From Clostridiales bacterium (GTDB lineage Bacteria; Bacillota; Clostridia; Oscillospirales; Acutalibacteraceae): DNA of 64,000 nt. The translations under genes and the position numbers were made by a program. Of this stretch, positions 1 through 7,394 are shown piece after piece. Below the pieces are notes generated by a model. That model saw only the letters and a program-made list of their open reading frames with translations, was not told the origin of the DNA and did not search any database. The stretch lies in the NCBI GenBank assembly GCA_019422525.1, contig JAHZDE010000007.1, forward strand, positions 1 to 64,000. Reading direction: 5' to 3'. How positions within the stretch are numbered: position 1 is the first letter of the stretch; each line of letters starts with the position of its first letter.

Positions 1-20
1 AATAGGCCGAGGGCTTGACC
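1..20 (+). rRNA. 3' end of 23S rRNA (partial)
   Basis: The first ~20 bases (AATAGGCCGAGGGCTTGACC) match the conserved 3' terminal segment of Firmicutes 23S rRNA, which closes helix 1 with a ...GAGGGCTTGACC end. The rest of the gene lies upstream of the window. The exact mature 3' end could be a few bases further on. No 5S rRNA follows: the next element is a terminator at about 100. Confidence 0.8.
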
Positions 21-99
21 ATAACTTCTTGGTCAGTCTGATTTTACTGACTCGCTTAAATCTCTTTCACCTTTATTCAGTTTTGAGTGTACACGTTGA

Positions 100-127
100 A
101 AGCCGTCCAAATGGACGGCTTTTTTGT
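100..127 (+). terminator. Intrinsic terminator of the rRNA operon
   Basis: AAGCCGTCC-AAAT-GGACGGCTT is a near-perfect GC-rich hairpin followed by a run of T. It lies ~80 bases after the 23S end, so this rRNA operon stops without a 5S gene. Confidence 0.85.
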
Positions 128-153
128 TTTGTTTCAAAGTCCACGGAGCGATC

Positions 154-1599
154 ATGAATTCATATCACTACTACCACCCTCATATGCTGATTGGGGGTGG
201 TTTTGTGGAAAACATTTCCCGGGTACTGCGGGAACTTTTGTGGGGCTGGCCGGTGTTAGCGGGAATTTTGCTGGCAGGCATTCACTTGAGTATCCGAACG
301 GGCTTTTTGCCATTTACCCATTGTATATTCTGGTTAAAAAATACGCTTGGTTCCTGCCTTTCTAAGAAAAGCGCCGGAGAAGCGCAGAAAATCGGCAGAA
401 TTTCTCCGGTGCAGGCGCTTTTGACAGCCCTTGCCGGCTCCATCGGTACCGGTAATATTGTGGGAGTGGCCACGGCGCTGACTCTTGGCGGGCCGGGGGC
501 TATTTTTTGGATGTGGGTCTCTGCCGGAATCGGTATGACCACCATCTGGGCGGAAACGGTATTGGCGGTAAAATATCGAACCAAAGGCCCGAATGGACTT
601 GTTTCCGGCGGGCCAATGTATTATTTGGAACGTGGCGCGGGAAAAAAGGGACTTGCCAAACTGTACGCTGCCGCCTGTGTGCTGGCTTCTCTGGGAATGG
701 GCAACATGGCCCAGTCCAACGCCATAGCCGGTGCGCTGGAAGAGGGCTTTTCCCTGCCGCCGGTGCTCACCGGAGTCTGTGCGGCGGTGCTGCTGTTCCT
801 GATTTCTGCCGGGGGAATGAAGTCGGCGGCGAAGGTGTCGGAAAAACTGGTGCCGGTGATGGCCGTGGGCTATGTGGCGGCTTGTGTGGCAGTGCTGCTG
901 TTGTTTCCACAGAAAATCCTCCCAGCTTTCCAGTTAATTGTTTCCCAGGCCTTTTCCACACAGGCCGCGGTGGGCGGCGTTGGGGGAACGGTGATGCTTC
1001 GTGCCATGGAGTGCGGCGTTTCCCGGGGAATTTTCACCAATGAGGCGGGGCTGGGGTGTTCCGTCATGGCTTATGGAGAAAGCGGCGGCGCAGAACCGGG
1101 TAAGCAGGGCTGCTGGGGGATTTTGCAGGTGTTTATTGACACCATTCTCATGTGTACCCTGTCCGCGTTGGCCATTCTGGTCAGCGGCGCTCTTTCCACC
1201 GGAAAAGACGGTGCGGCACTGAGTACCGTCTGTTTTTCTTCGGTGTTCGGAAGCTGGGGAAAGGGCTTTGTGTGTATTTCCATCACCCTGTTTGCCTTTG
1301 CGACCATGATCGCGTGGAGTGCGTATGGACAAAAAGCCCTGGAATACTTGGCGGGGAATCGTTTCCGGAGCAGTTATCGTGTTTTGTTTGCAGTGGCGGC
1401 CGTGCTGGGGTGTCAGCTGGGGCTGGATGCCGTTTGGAACCTGTGCGACAGCTTTAACGGATTGATGGCCATTCCCAATGTAGCGGCGCTGTTTTTGCTG
1501 TCCGGGGAAGTGGTGCGGGAAAAACAGCGGTGTTTTCCCAAAAAACGATTGACAAAAGAAAATTACGTACACAAAACCATACGTGGTGACCATTACTAA
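154..1599 (+). CDS. Alanine/glycine:cation symporter (AGCS family)
   Basis: A 481-residue polytopic membrane protein. The family imports alanine or glycine with Na+ or H+. AGCS features visible are the early IRTGF segment, the conserved SIGTGNIVGVATAL glycine-rich stretch around residue 105, GGPMYYLERG, and the late ECGVSRGIFTNEAGLG motif; about ten hydrophobic segments follow the family pattern. The start at 154 is chosen for GGAG five bases upstream; a longer reading would run into the rRNA terminator. The gene begins only 27 bases after that terminator and I see no clear promoter between, so it may be read by leakage or from a promoter overlapping the hairpin. The substrate is inferred from family only. 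Confidence 0.88.
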   Translation: MNSYHYYHPHMLIGGGFVENISRVLRELLWGWPVLAGILLAGIHLSIRTGFLPFTHCIFWLKNTLGSCLSKKSAGEAQKIGRISPVQALLTALAGSIGTGNIVGVATALTLGGPGAIFWMWVSAGIGMTTIWAETVLAVKYRTKGPNGLVSGGPMYYLERGAGKKGLAKLYAAACVLASLGMGNMAQSNAIAGALEEGFSLPPVLTGVCAAVLLFLISAGGMKSAAKVSEKLVPVMAVGYVAACVAVLLLFPQKILPAFQLIVSQAFSTQAAVGGVGGTVMLRAMECGVSRGIFTNEAGLGCSVMAYGESGGAEPGKQGCWGILQVFIDTILMCTLSALAILVSGALSTGKDGAALSTVCFSSVFGSWGKGFVCISITLFAFATMIAWSAYGQKALEYLAGNRFRSSYRVLFAVAAVLGCQLGLDAVWNLCDSFNGLMAIPNVAALFLLSGEVVREKQRCFPKKRLTKENYVHKTIRGDHY

Positions 1600-1655
1600 A
1601 TGCGCAAAAATACAGTAAGAGTTTACAGTATATCCAGTTGAACACATATAAAATG

Positions 1656-1694
1656 AAAAGGCGGAATAGAGAAACTCCTCTACTCCGCCTTTTT
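1656..1694. terminator. Bidirectional terminator between symporter and bioY
   Basis: AAAGGCGGAATAGAG and CTCTACTCCGCCTTT form a long stem with A-run on one side and T-run on the other. It can end both the converging symporter and bioY transcripts. Confidence 0.8.
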
Positions 1695-1703
1695 CGCGAG
1701 AAA

Positions 1704-2267
1704 TTATGCTTTTTTGGTACGGAGTCCTGCTTTTGAAACCGCAGTGCTTACCGGAACGGATAAAACAGCAGTGCAGACGACTTTTACTGCATCAATCGGG
1801 ATAAAGGGAAGTGCAGTAGCGACCAGAGAGGCCGCCCAGTCAACTTGCCCCACCTGCATATACCACAGGGAGCCCAACAGATAGCAAGGAATCAAAGTAA
1901 TAAGCAGAGCAATCAAGTAAGAGATGAAGCGAGGAAGATGTGTTTTCTCCAAGAGCTCTTTTATCCAAGCACCTAGAAATGCCATAATGGGATAGGCAAT
2001 CAGGTATCCGCCGGTGGGACCTAAAAGAGTTCCCAGCCCTCCGTGGAAACCACTGTATACGGGTAGACCTATAGCACCGAGAAGCAGGTAGACAATCTGT
2101 GCCAGAAGAGCATCCCATTTTGGCAAAAGGGCAGCTGTAAAATAAACAGCCATTACGCCCATAGTGAATACGATTGGTGTCATGGGGATGGGAAAAGAGA
2201 TTTGGGAAAATACAGCTGTCAGAGCAGCAAACAGAGCAATCAGTGTTATCTGTAGCGTGCGTTTCAT
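1704..2267 (-). CDS. bioY: Biotin transporter substrate-binding subunit BioY
   Basis: A 187-residue integral membrane protein and S-component of an ECF transporter, which captures biotin outside the cell. Family marks: an N-terminal TLQITLIALFAALTAVFSQISFPIP helix and loop (written in parts), PMTPIVFTMGV, and GLPVYSGFHGGLGTLLGPTGGYL, the BioY signature. Length matches the family (~180-190). The start is the ATG at 2267, since GGAG lies just upstream; the longer reading from 2294 would include the RBS. No EcfA/EcfT genes lie nearby, so it probably shares a general energising module. A BirA-type operator covers its promoter (see 2338-2369), supporting both identity and regulation by biotin. Confidence 0.95.
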   Translation of the reverse strand: MKRTLQITLIALFAALTAVFSQISFPIPMTPIVFTMGVMAVYFTAALLPKWDALLAQIVYLLLGAIGLPVYSGFHGGLGTLLGPTGGYLIAYPIMAFLGAWIKELLEKTHLPRFISYLIALLITLIPCYLLGSLWYMQVGQVDWAASLVATALPFIPIDAVKVVCTAVLSVPVSTAVSKAGLRTKKA

Positions 2268-2315
2268 GCACAGGACTCCTTTTTTATAGATCATGGTTTC
2301 TGGAATTCCTATGGA

Positions 2316-2344
2316 ATTATAACGCGTTTTACGATATTTGTCAA
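2316..2344 (-). promoter_or_regulatory. bioY promoter
   Basis: On the minus strand, TTGACA (2344-2339) and TATAAT (2321-2316) are separated by exactly 17 bases: two perfect consensus hexamers. The -35 box lies inside the BirA-like operator. Confidence 0.85.
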
Positions 2345-2369
2345 CCTAATATTTTTTAATGGTTTACAA
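2338..2369. promoter_or_regulatory. BirA-type biotin operator
   Basis: TTGTCAACC-N14-GGTTTACAA reads on the plus strand, and the minus strand gives TTGTAAACC-N14-GGTTGACAA. This matches the known biotin repressor operator form TTGTAAACC...GGTTTACAA with one mismatch. Occupancy would block the -35 box of bioY. It implies a BirA with a DNA-binding domain elsewhere in the genome. Confidence 0.85.
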
Positions 2370-2379
2370 TTCGGTTCAT

Positions 2380-2424
2380 AAAAATCCCCCCATACACACA
2401 CAGTTAGTATATTGGGGGATTTTT
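2380..2424 (-). terminator. Terminator of the first MATE gene
   Basis: AAAAATCCCCC and GGGGGATTTTT form an 11-bp stem around a ~23-base loop, just past the stop at 2443 on the minus strand, with A/T runs on both sides. Confidence 0.75.
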
Positions 2425-2442
2425 ATGAGTAAAAGGTGTTTT

Positions 2443-3816
2443 TTATGCTTTTTGAGACTCTTGTTTTTCCATAGATAATAGTTTCCCACGCTCTCGAATG
2501 ACCAATGTAATAGCTAATATCGCTGCGGCGCCATCGGCAATGGGGCCGGCATACATGACGCCATCAATTCCCCACACCATGGGAAGAAGTACCAGAAGAG
2601 GTAAAAGGAAAATTACTTGACGGGTAAGGGCCATCAGAATGCCTTTTGGTGCTTTACCCATAGCCGTAAAGAAGTTGGATGTTATGGGCTGAATTCCGTT
2701 AATAAAGGTACAGAATAGAAACACCCGGAAGTACCGTTCTGCAAATACAAAATAGGATTCGCTGCCAGAGCCGAAAAGTGCAATAATTTGGCGGGGGAAT
2801 AATTGGAAACACAGGAAAGATACGACGGAAATTGCTGTACCTGCAGTAATTGCTAGGCGGTATGAACTCCATACACGGCCGTATTTTTTTGCTCCATAAT
2901 TAAAGCTGGTAATGGGCTGCAGCCCTTGAGAAATTCCGATAACCAGCGAGAAAAAAATCATATTTACCTTATTGATAATCCCCGAGCAGGCCAGTGGGAT
3001 TTCCTGACCATATACAGAAAGGCCTCCATAATAGGTCATGGTGTTGTTCATAACAATCTGTACCACCATCATGGCAATCTGATTGAAACAGTTTGAAGTT
3101 CCCAGTGCGGCAACCCGAAGACAATAACGCAATTTTGGAAAGAAACAGGATTTTTCCAGATGAACAGAACGAAAGCGCAGTAAATACCACAAAACCATAC
3201 ATCCCGAAACAATTTGGCCCAAAACAGTTGCCCAGGCAGCGCCGGCCATCCCCATTTTAAAGACAAAAATAAACAAAGGATCAAAAATGGTGTTGATGAT
3301 GGCTCCGGACAACATACAGGCCATGGAGAACTTAGGGCTTCCATCCGCCCGTACCAAGGCACTGCCTCCAGTTGAGAGAATCAGAAACGGAAAACCAAAC
3401 GAAGTAATCCCCGTATATTCCAATGCATAGTCCAAAGTGTCGGTAGTTGCGCCAAAAAGCAACATTAACGGCTGAAGAAATACCCTTACCAGAACACAAA
3501 GCAAAATTCCCGAAGAGAGAAGGAGAAACACGGCGTTTCCTACATATTTTCCGGCTCTTTTATAGTCACCTGCGCCCATACACAGGTTAAAGTTTGAGGC
3601 GCCGCCAATTCCGAATAATAGTGCCAAAGACGTACACAATGTACTTAAAGGGAAAGCTACGTTTGTGGCAGCGTTTCCGTTTATTCCGATACCATTTCCA
3701 ATAAAAATCTGGTCTACAATATTATAAAGAGCGCTGACCAGCATGGAAATGACACTGGGTACTGCAAATTGCAGTAAAAGTTTTCCAACTTTTTCTTCAC
3801 CTAACCGTTCTCTCAA
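2443..3816 (-). CDS. MATE family efflux transporter
   Basis: A 457-residue polytopic membrane protein of the multidrug and toxin extrusion family, which exports drugs or metabolites against Na+ or H+. It shows the usual two six-helix halves, with SVISMLVSALYNIVDQIFIG near the start (family pattern PxxxxxLxxxxYxxVDxxFIG) and GITSFGFPFLILSTGGSALVRADGSPK in the first half. The start is a TTG at 3816 with AAAGGA upstream; an overlapping ATG five bases before it is followed almost at once by a stop. It is divergent from a second MATE gene at 3992, 175 bases away. Substrate unknown. Confidence 0.9.
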   Translation of the reverse strand: MRERLGEEKVGKLLLQFAVPSVISMLVSALYNIVDQIFIGNGIGINGNAATNVAFPLSTLCTSLALLFGIGGASNFNLCMGAGDYKRAGKYVGNAVFLLLSSGILLCVLVRVFLQPLMLLFGATTDTLDYALEYTGITSFGFPFLILSTGGSALVRADGSPKFSMACMLSGAIINTIFDPLFIFVFKMGMAGAAWATVLGQIVSGCMVLWYLLRFRSVHLEKSCFFPKLRYCLRVAALGTSNCFNQIAMMVVQIVMNNTMTYYGGLSVYGQEIPLACSGIINKVNMIFFSLVIGISQGLQPITSFNYGAKKYGRVWSSYRLAITAGTAISVVSFLCFQLFPRQIIALFGSGSESYFVFAERYFRVFLFCTFINGIQPITSNFFTAMGKAPKGILMALTRQVIFLLPLLVLLPMVWGIDGVMYAGPIADGAAAILAITLVIRERGKLLSMEKQESQKA

Positions 3817-3838
3817 ACCATTCCCGTCCTTTCGATAT

Positions 3839-3865
3839 TATACTTTTATTTTCATATAAAGTATA
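3839..3865. promoter_or_regulatory. Inverted-repeat operator in MATE intergenic region
   Basis: TATACTTT-N11-AAAGTATA is a perfect 8+8 inverted repeat covering the -10 box and start region of the minus-strand MATE promoter. It looks like a repressor site; no matching regulator gene is adjacent. Confidence 0.5.
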
Positions 3866-3887
3866 CCCGCTTCGCAATTCTTGTCAA
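3860..3887 (-). promoter_or_regulatory. Promoter of the minus-strand MATE gene
   Basis: On the minus strand TTGACA (3887-3882) and TATACT (3865-3860) are 16 bases apart. The -10 box is part of the inverted repeat at 3839-3865. Confidence 0.75.
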
Positions 3888-3915
3888 GGGAAGGGGAAGA
3901 AGGAGAGAATTTCAC

Positions 3916-3945
3916 TTGACATCTTCAGGAAAAAAATAGTATGGT
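3916..3945 (+). promoter_or_regulatory. Promoter of the plus-strand MATE gene
   Basis: TTGACA (3916-3921), 18-base spacer, TATGGT (3940-3945). The -35 box is consensus, the -10 box is weak. Confidence 0.5.
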
Positions 3946-3991
3946 TATAACATATGCGCATTTTTAAGAATATTGGGAAGGAGTAGAAATT

Positions 3992-5392
3992 GTGGCGGAG
4001 AGAATAAAGGATATGACCTCTGGAAAACCGGCAGGACTACTGTTGTCTTTTGCATTGCCGCTGATGCTGGGCAGTATCTGTCAGCAGCTGTATACCATGG
4101 TGGATACAATGGTAGTGGGGCAGGTCCTTGGCGTAGAGGCATTGGCAGCGCTGGGAGCTGCTGACTGGCTGAACTGGATGGTACTGGGGATTATTATGGG
4201 ATTTACCCAGGGATTTTCCATACTGATTTCCCAGAGATTTGGTGCAGGGGATGAAGATGGCCTGCGAAAAGTTACCGCGATGAGTACACTGCTGTCTGCT
4301 GTGATTGCCATTGTAGTGACAGCTGGCAGCCTTCTTGCGACAGAACCTCTTCTTCAATTGCTAAATACCCCGGAGAATATCTTACCGAATTCCCTTTCCT
4401 ATCTGCAAATTATTTTTTCCGGCGCTGCTATCGTGACCGCTTATAATATGATGGCCGCTATTTTGCGGGCGGTCGGGGACAGCCGGACACCACTTTATGC
4501 CATGCTAGTAGCCTCGGTAGTCAATATAGGTCTTGACTTGTTGTTTGTCATGGTATTTCATTGGGGAATTCCAGGAGCCGCTGCCGCTACGGTAATCGCC
4601 CAGGGCTGCTCCTGCATTTTCTGTCTGGCAGTACTGCATCGAATGACATTGCTGAAAATGAAAAAGCAGGATTGGGGGTTGGACTGGACACTGATTCGCA
4701 GGTTATTTCAGCTGGGAATCCCCATTGCCTTTCAAAATACAGTTATCGCGGTAGGCGGGTTAGTGGTACAATTTGTCATTAACGGTTTTGGTTTTATTTT
4801 TGTAGCGGGCTTTACGGCTACCAATAAACTGTATGGGCTTCTGGAATTAGCGGCAACTTCTTTTGGTTTTTCCATGGCAACCTTTGCCGGACAAAATTTG
4901 GGAGCGGGGAAATATGACAGAATCCGAAAGGGGATGCGTTCTGCTATTAAAATGGCGGTAGCTACTGCCATTGCCATCTCAATCGTCATGATCCTTTTCG
5001 GAAAATATATACTGCTGCTGTTCATTTCGGGTGAGCCGGAAGAAGTGAAGGCGGTACTTGATGTTGCATATACGTATCTGTTTGTCATGTGCTGTCTGCT
5101 GTTTATCCTTTATCTTCTCCATTTATATCGCTCTGCTTTGCAGGGAATGGGGGATACGGTTATCCCAATGGTGTCCGGAGTGGCAGAACTAACCATGCGA
5201 ATTGGCTGCGCTTTGCTTCTGCCTATATGGCTTGGAGAATACGGTATTTATTTTGCGGAAATAGCCGCCTGGACAGGTGCTGCCGTCATTCTCATCATAT
5301 TCTATTATCGGCGGATTCATCATCTGCTCCACAACATCCCCGATAAACGGATTCATGTGGTACGGGATGGAATCGTAGAGGAGGAAGACTGA
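3992..5392 (+). CDS. MATE family efflux transporter
   Basis: A 466-residue membrane protein of the MATE family, different in sequence from its divergent neighbour. N-terminal LPLMLGSICQQLYTMVDTMV is the family's PxxxxxxxxxLYxxVDxxxVG helix; NMMAAILRAVGDSRTPLY is the matching loop motif. The start is a GTG at 3992 with GGGAAGGAG eight bases upstream. It is followed after 20 bases by the decarboxylase-family gene, so the two may be cotranscribed. Substrate cannot be told from sequence. Confidence 0.9.
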   Translation: MAERIKDMTSGKPAGLLLSFALPLMLGSICQQLYTMVDTMVVGQVLGVEALAALGAADWLNWMVLGIIMGFTQGFSILISQRFGAGDEDGLRKVTAMSTLLSAVIAIVVTAGSLLATEPLLQLLNTPENILPNSLSYLQIIFSGAAIVTAYNMMAAILRAVGDSRTPLYAMLVASVVNIGLDLLFVMVFHWGIPGAAAATVIAQGCSCIFCLAVLHRMTLLKMKKQDWGLDWTLIRRLFQLGIPIAFQNTVIAVGGLVVQFVINGFGFIFVAGFTATNKLYGLLELAATSFGFSMATFAGQNLGAGKYDRIRKGMRSAIKMAVATAIAISIVMILFGKYILLLFISGEPEEVKAVLDVAYTYLFVMCCLLFILYLLHLYRSALQGMGDTVIPMVSGVAELTMRIGCALLLPIWLGEYGIYFAEIAAWTGAAVILIIFYYRRIHHLLHNIPDKRIHVVRDGIVEEED

Positions 5393-5412
5393 AAAATAAA
5401 GGAGGATTTCCC

Positions 5413-6747
5413 ATGACACCCCTATACACAGCCTTGCAAAACTATCTGAAAAAGGATCGAATTTCCTTTCATACCCCGGGCCACCAAGGTCGTTTTTTCC
5501 CCCGCGATTTGTATGATATGGATTTGACTGAACTTCCCGACACGGACAGCCTTTTTGAGGCCAGCGGGCCTATTGCAGAGGCGGAAAAACAGGCTCGGGA
5601 ACTGTTTCACAGCAGGGCCACATTTTTTTCGGCTGGTGGCTGTACGCTGTGTATCCAAGCTATGTTCCGGCTGGCAGCCCCTCAGGGTGGAAAAGTGATT
5701 TCCTCCCGGGTAATTCATCGAAGCGCTGTCAATACCATGGCGCTGTTGGGAATTGAACCGGTGTGGGTGCTACCTCGTCCAGATGCAGGCCCTTGTCTTG
5801 CCGGAAGGCTTCACCCTGAGGATGTGCAGCGAGCTTTACAGGAAAACCGGGACGCCCGGGCGGTTTATGTTACCAGCCCCGATTATTATGGAGTATTGTC
5901 AGACATTTCCGGGATTGCTCGAGTATGCCATGAATATGGCGTTCCCCTTATGATAGATAATGCTCATGGAACCCATTTGGCATTGCTGGGGCGCCATCCT
6001 CTGGCGCTGGGAGCGGATATGACAGCCTGTTCGGCGCACAAGACCTTGCCGGTACTGACTGGCGGCGCATTTTTGAACATAGGAGAAACTCCACTTGCCA
6101 AAAAGTTTCAATTTGCAGAAAGGGCAAAAGAAGCAATGGCGCTTTTTGGCTCTACCAGCCCTGCCTATCCCGTTATGGTTTCTCTTGATTTGGCAAGAGA
6201 ATGGGAAATGAAGAATGGCCGGCGAGAATGGCAGCGACTGGCCCAGAGAGTAGAAAAAATGAAGGACACAGCCAAAAAGAAGGGGCTCTTAGTGCCGGAA
6301 GGCGAGACAGATCCAACGCGTCTGGCAGTGGGAACGCTCCCGTTGGGAATGACCGGACAAGAAGCAGCCGAGTATTTTCGCAGCCAGGGAATCGAACCCG
6401 AGCATGAGGATGGAGCGTATGTTGTATGCATTACCAATCCGCTTCATACACAGGAAGAGTTGGATCAGTTGGAAAAGGCAATCCAAACTTTACCGGGTTC
6501 TCCTTGTCCGCTGGAGGAGAATCCGGCAATTCCGTCTCTTCCCCCGGTCAGAAAAAGCCCGAGGGAAGCCGTACTGGCTTTTCAGGAGCGGGTTCCTTTA
6601 TTAGAAGCAGTGGGGAGAATCGCCGGAGAAGCAGCTTGTCCCTGCCCGCCGGGAGTTCCTATCGTGATGCCTGGGGAAGAAATTACAAAAGAATGTATGG
6701 AATTTTTAAACCGGTATAGTTTAGATGAAATTTCCGTTTTAAAATAA
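5413..6747 (+). CDS. Orn/Lys/Arg decarboxylase family PLP enzyme
   Basis: A 444-residue cytosolic protein of the fold-type I Orn/Lys/Arg decarboxylase major-domain family. It begins with the family's FHTPGHQGR segment, then DLTELPDTDSL, FFSAGGCTLCIQAMF, DNAHGTH (PLP-binding Asp) and SAHKTLPVLTGGA, where the Lys should form the Schiff base. The length fits the short Firmicutes/cyanobacterial type (SpeA/YaaO-like), which lacks the N-terminal wing domain of inducible enterobacterial enzymes. Members decarboxylate Arg, Lys or Orn to polyamine precursors; which one is not clear here. RBS is AAAGGAGG. It follows a MATE gene by 20 bases, so export of an amine product is possible but only inferred. 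Confidence 0.85.
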   Translation: MTPLYTALQNYLKKDRISFHTPGHQGRFFPRDLYDMDLTELPDTDSLFEASGPIAEAEKQARELFHSRATFFSAGGCTLCIQAMFRLAAPQGGKVISSRVIHRSAVNTMALLGIEPVWVLPRPDAGPCLAGRLHPEDVQRALQENRDARAVYVTSPDYYGVLSDISGIARVCHEYGVPLMIDNAHGTHLALLGRHPLALGADMTACSAHKTLPVLTGGAFLNIGETPLAKKFQFAERAKEAMALFGSTSPAYPVMVSLDLAREWEMKNGRREWQRLAQRVEKMKDTAKKKGLLVPEGETDPTRLAVGTLPLGMTGQEAAEYFRSQGIEPEHEDGAYVVCITNPLHTQEELDQLEKAIQTLPGSPCPLEENPAIPSLPPVRKSPREAVLAFQERVPLLEAVGRIAGEAACPCPPGVPIVMPGEEITKECMEFLNRYSLDEISVLK

Positions 6748-6748
6748 G

Positions 6749-6793
6749 AAAACATCCGCAGTAGGGAGACTTCCCTGTTGCGGATGTTTTGTT
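6749..6793 (+). terminator. Terminator after the decarboxylase gene
   Basis: AAAACATCCGCA and TGCGGATGTTTT form a 12-bp stem with an inner TAGGGA/TCCCTG helix. It may also end the converging GNAT transcript. Confidence 0.85.
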
Positions 6794-7239
6794 TATGTAG
6801 GAACGGGAATATTGAATTTGAGCCGATACCAACTCCCTTCTTCGGATTCGCCGCTATTTTCGATTTTCCATCCTAAAGACTGATAAAATTGCAGTGCCGG
6901 GATATTTTTTTTAAGGCATTTGAGTGTCAGCGGAGTTCCAAAATAAGACGCTGCCTGTGAAAGCAGCCTCCTCCCAACTCCTTTTCTCTGGAATTTAGGA
7001 TGAACATACAAGCAGTGAACAAACCGGTCTTCTTCCCAGCAGGACAAAAATCCAGCAAGGTCTTTTCCAATGTAGGCGCAAAAAATATATTCTCCTTTGG
7101 TGTCTCGGTCAAAATCTTCCAGCTTCATGGCGGTTTTGTCTAACCAGAAAAAAGCAGACTGTCGTGTCTCTAAATAAAGTTCTCGCAAAGCAGATAAATC
7201 TTTTTCTCTGGCAGCAGCAATATGAATACCATACATCAT
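6793..7239 (-). CDS. GNAT family N-acetyltransferase
   Basis: A 148-residue acetyltransferase that would move acetyl from acetyl-CoA to an amine. The acetyl-CoA loop is visible in LYVHPKFQRKGVGRRLLSQAASYF (R/Q-x-x-G-x-G/A form), and LKCLKKNIPALQFYQSLGWK is the usual C-terminal Asn/Tyr segment. Two adjacent ATG codons (7239, 7236) share a GGGGGAG site; the second has better spacing. Single gene, convergent with its left neighbour. Substrate unknown. Confidence 0.85.
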   Translation of the reverse strand: MMYGIHIAAAREKDLSALRELYLETRQSAFFWLDKTAMKLEDFDRDTKGEYIFCAYIGKDLAGFLSCWEEDRFVHCLYVHPKFQRKGVGRRLLSQAASYFGTPLTLKCLKKNIPALQFYQSLGWKIENSGESEEGSWYRLKFNIPVPT

Positions 7240-7323
7240 AAGCTCCCCCTATATCAAATGTGATTATGGTAGATAAATATACCATAAAAAATAGTCTTTT
7301 CGTATATTAGTTGATGGTTAGCC

Positions 7324-7354
7324 TTGACTGTCAACCTGCTTTACCCCTTATAAT
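7324..7354 (+). promoter_or_regulatory. MerR-type promoter with 19-bp spacer
   Basis: TTGACT (7324-7329) and TATAAT (7349-7354) are 19 bases apart. This over-long spacer is the hallmark of promoters that MerR-family proteins untwist. TTGAC-T-GTCAA is a perfect short palindrome over the -35 box. Confidence 0.7.
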
Positions 7355-7394
7355 GGGCATATAAACAGGAGATTCAGTAAAGGAGGTTTGTATC

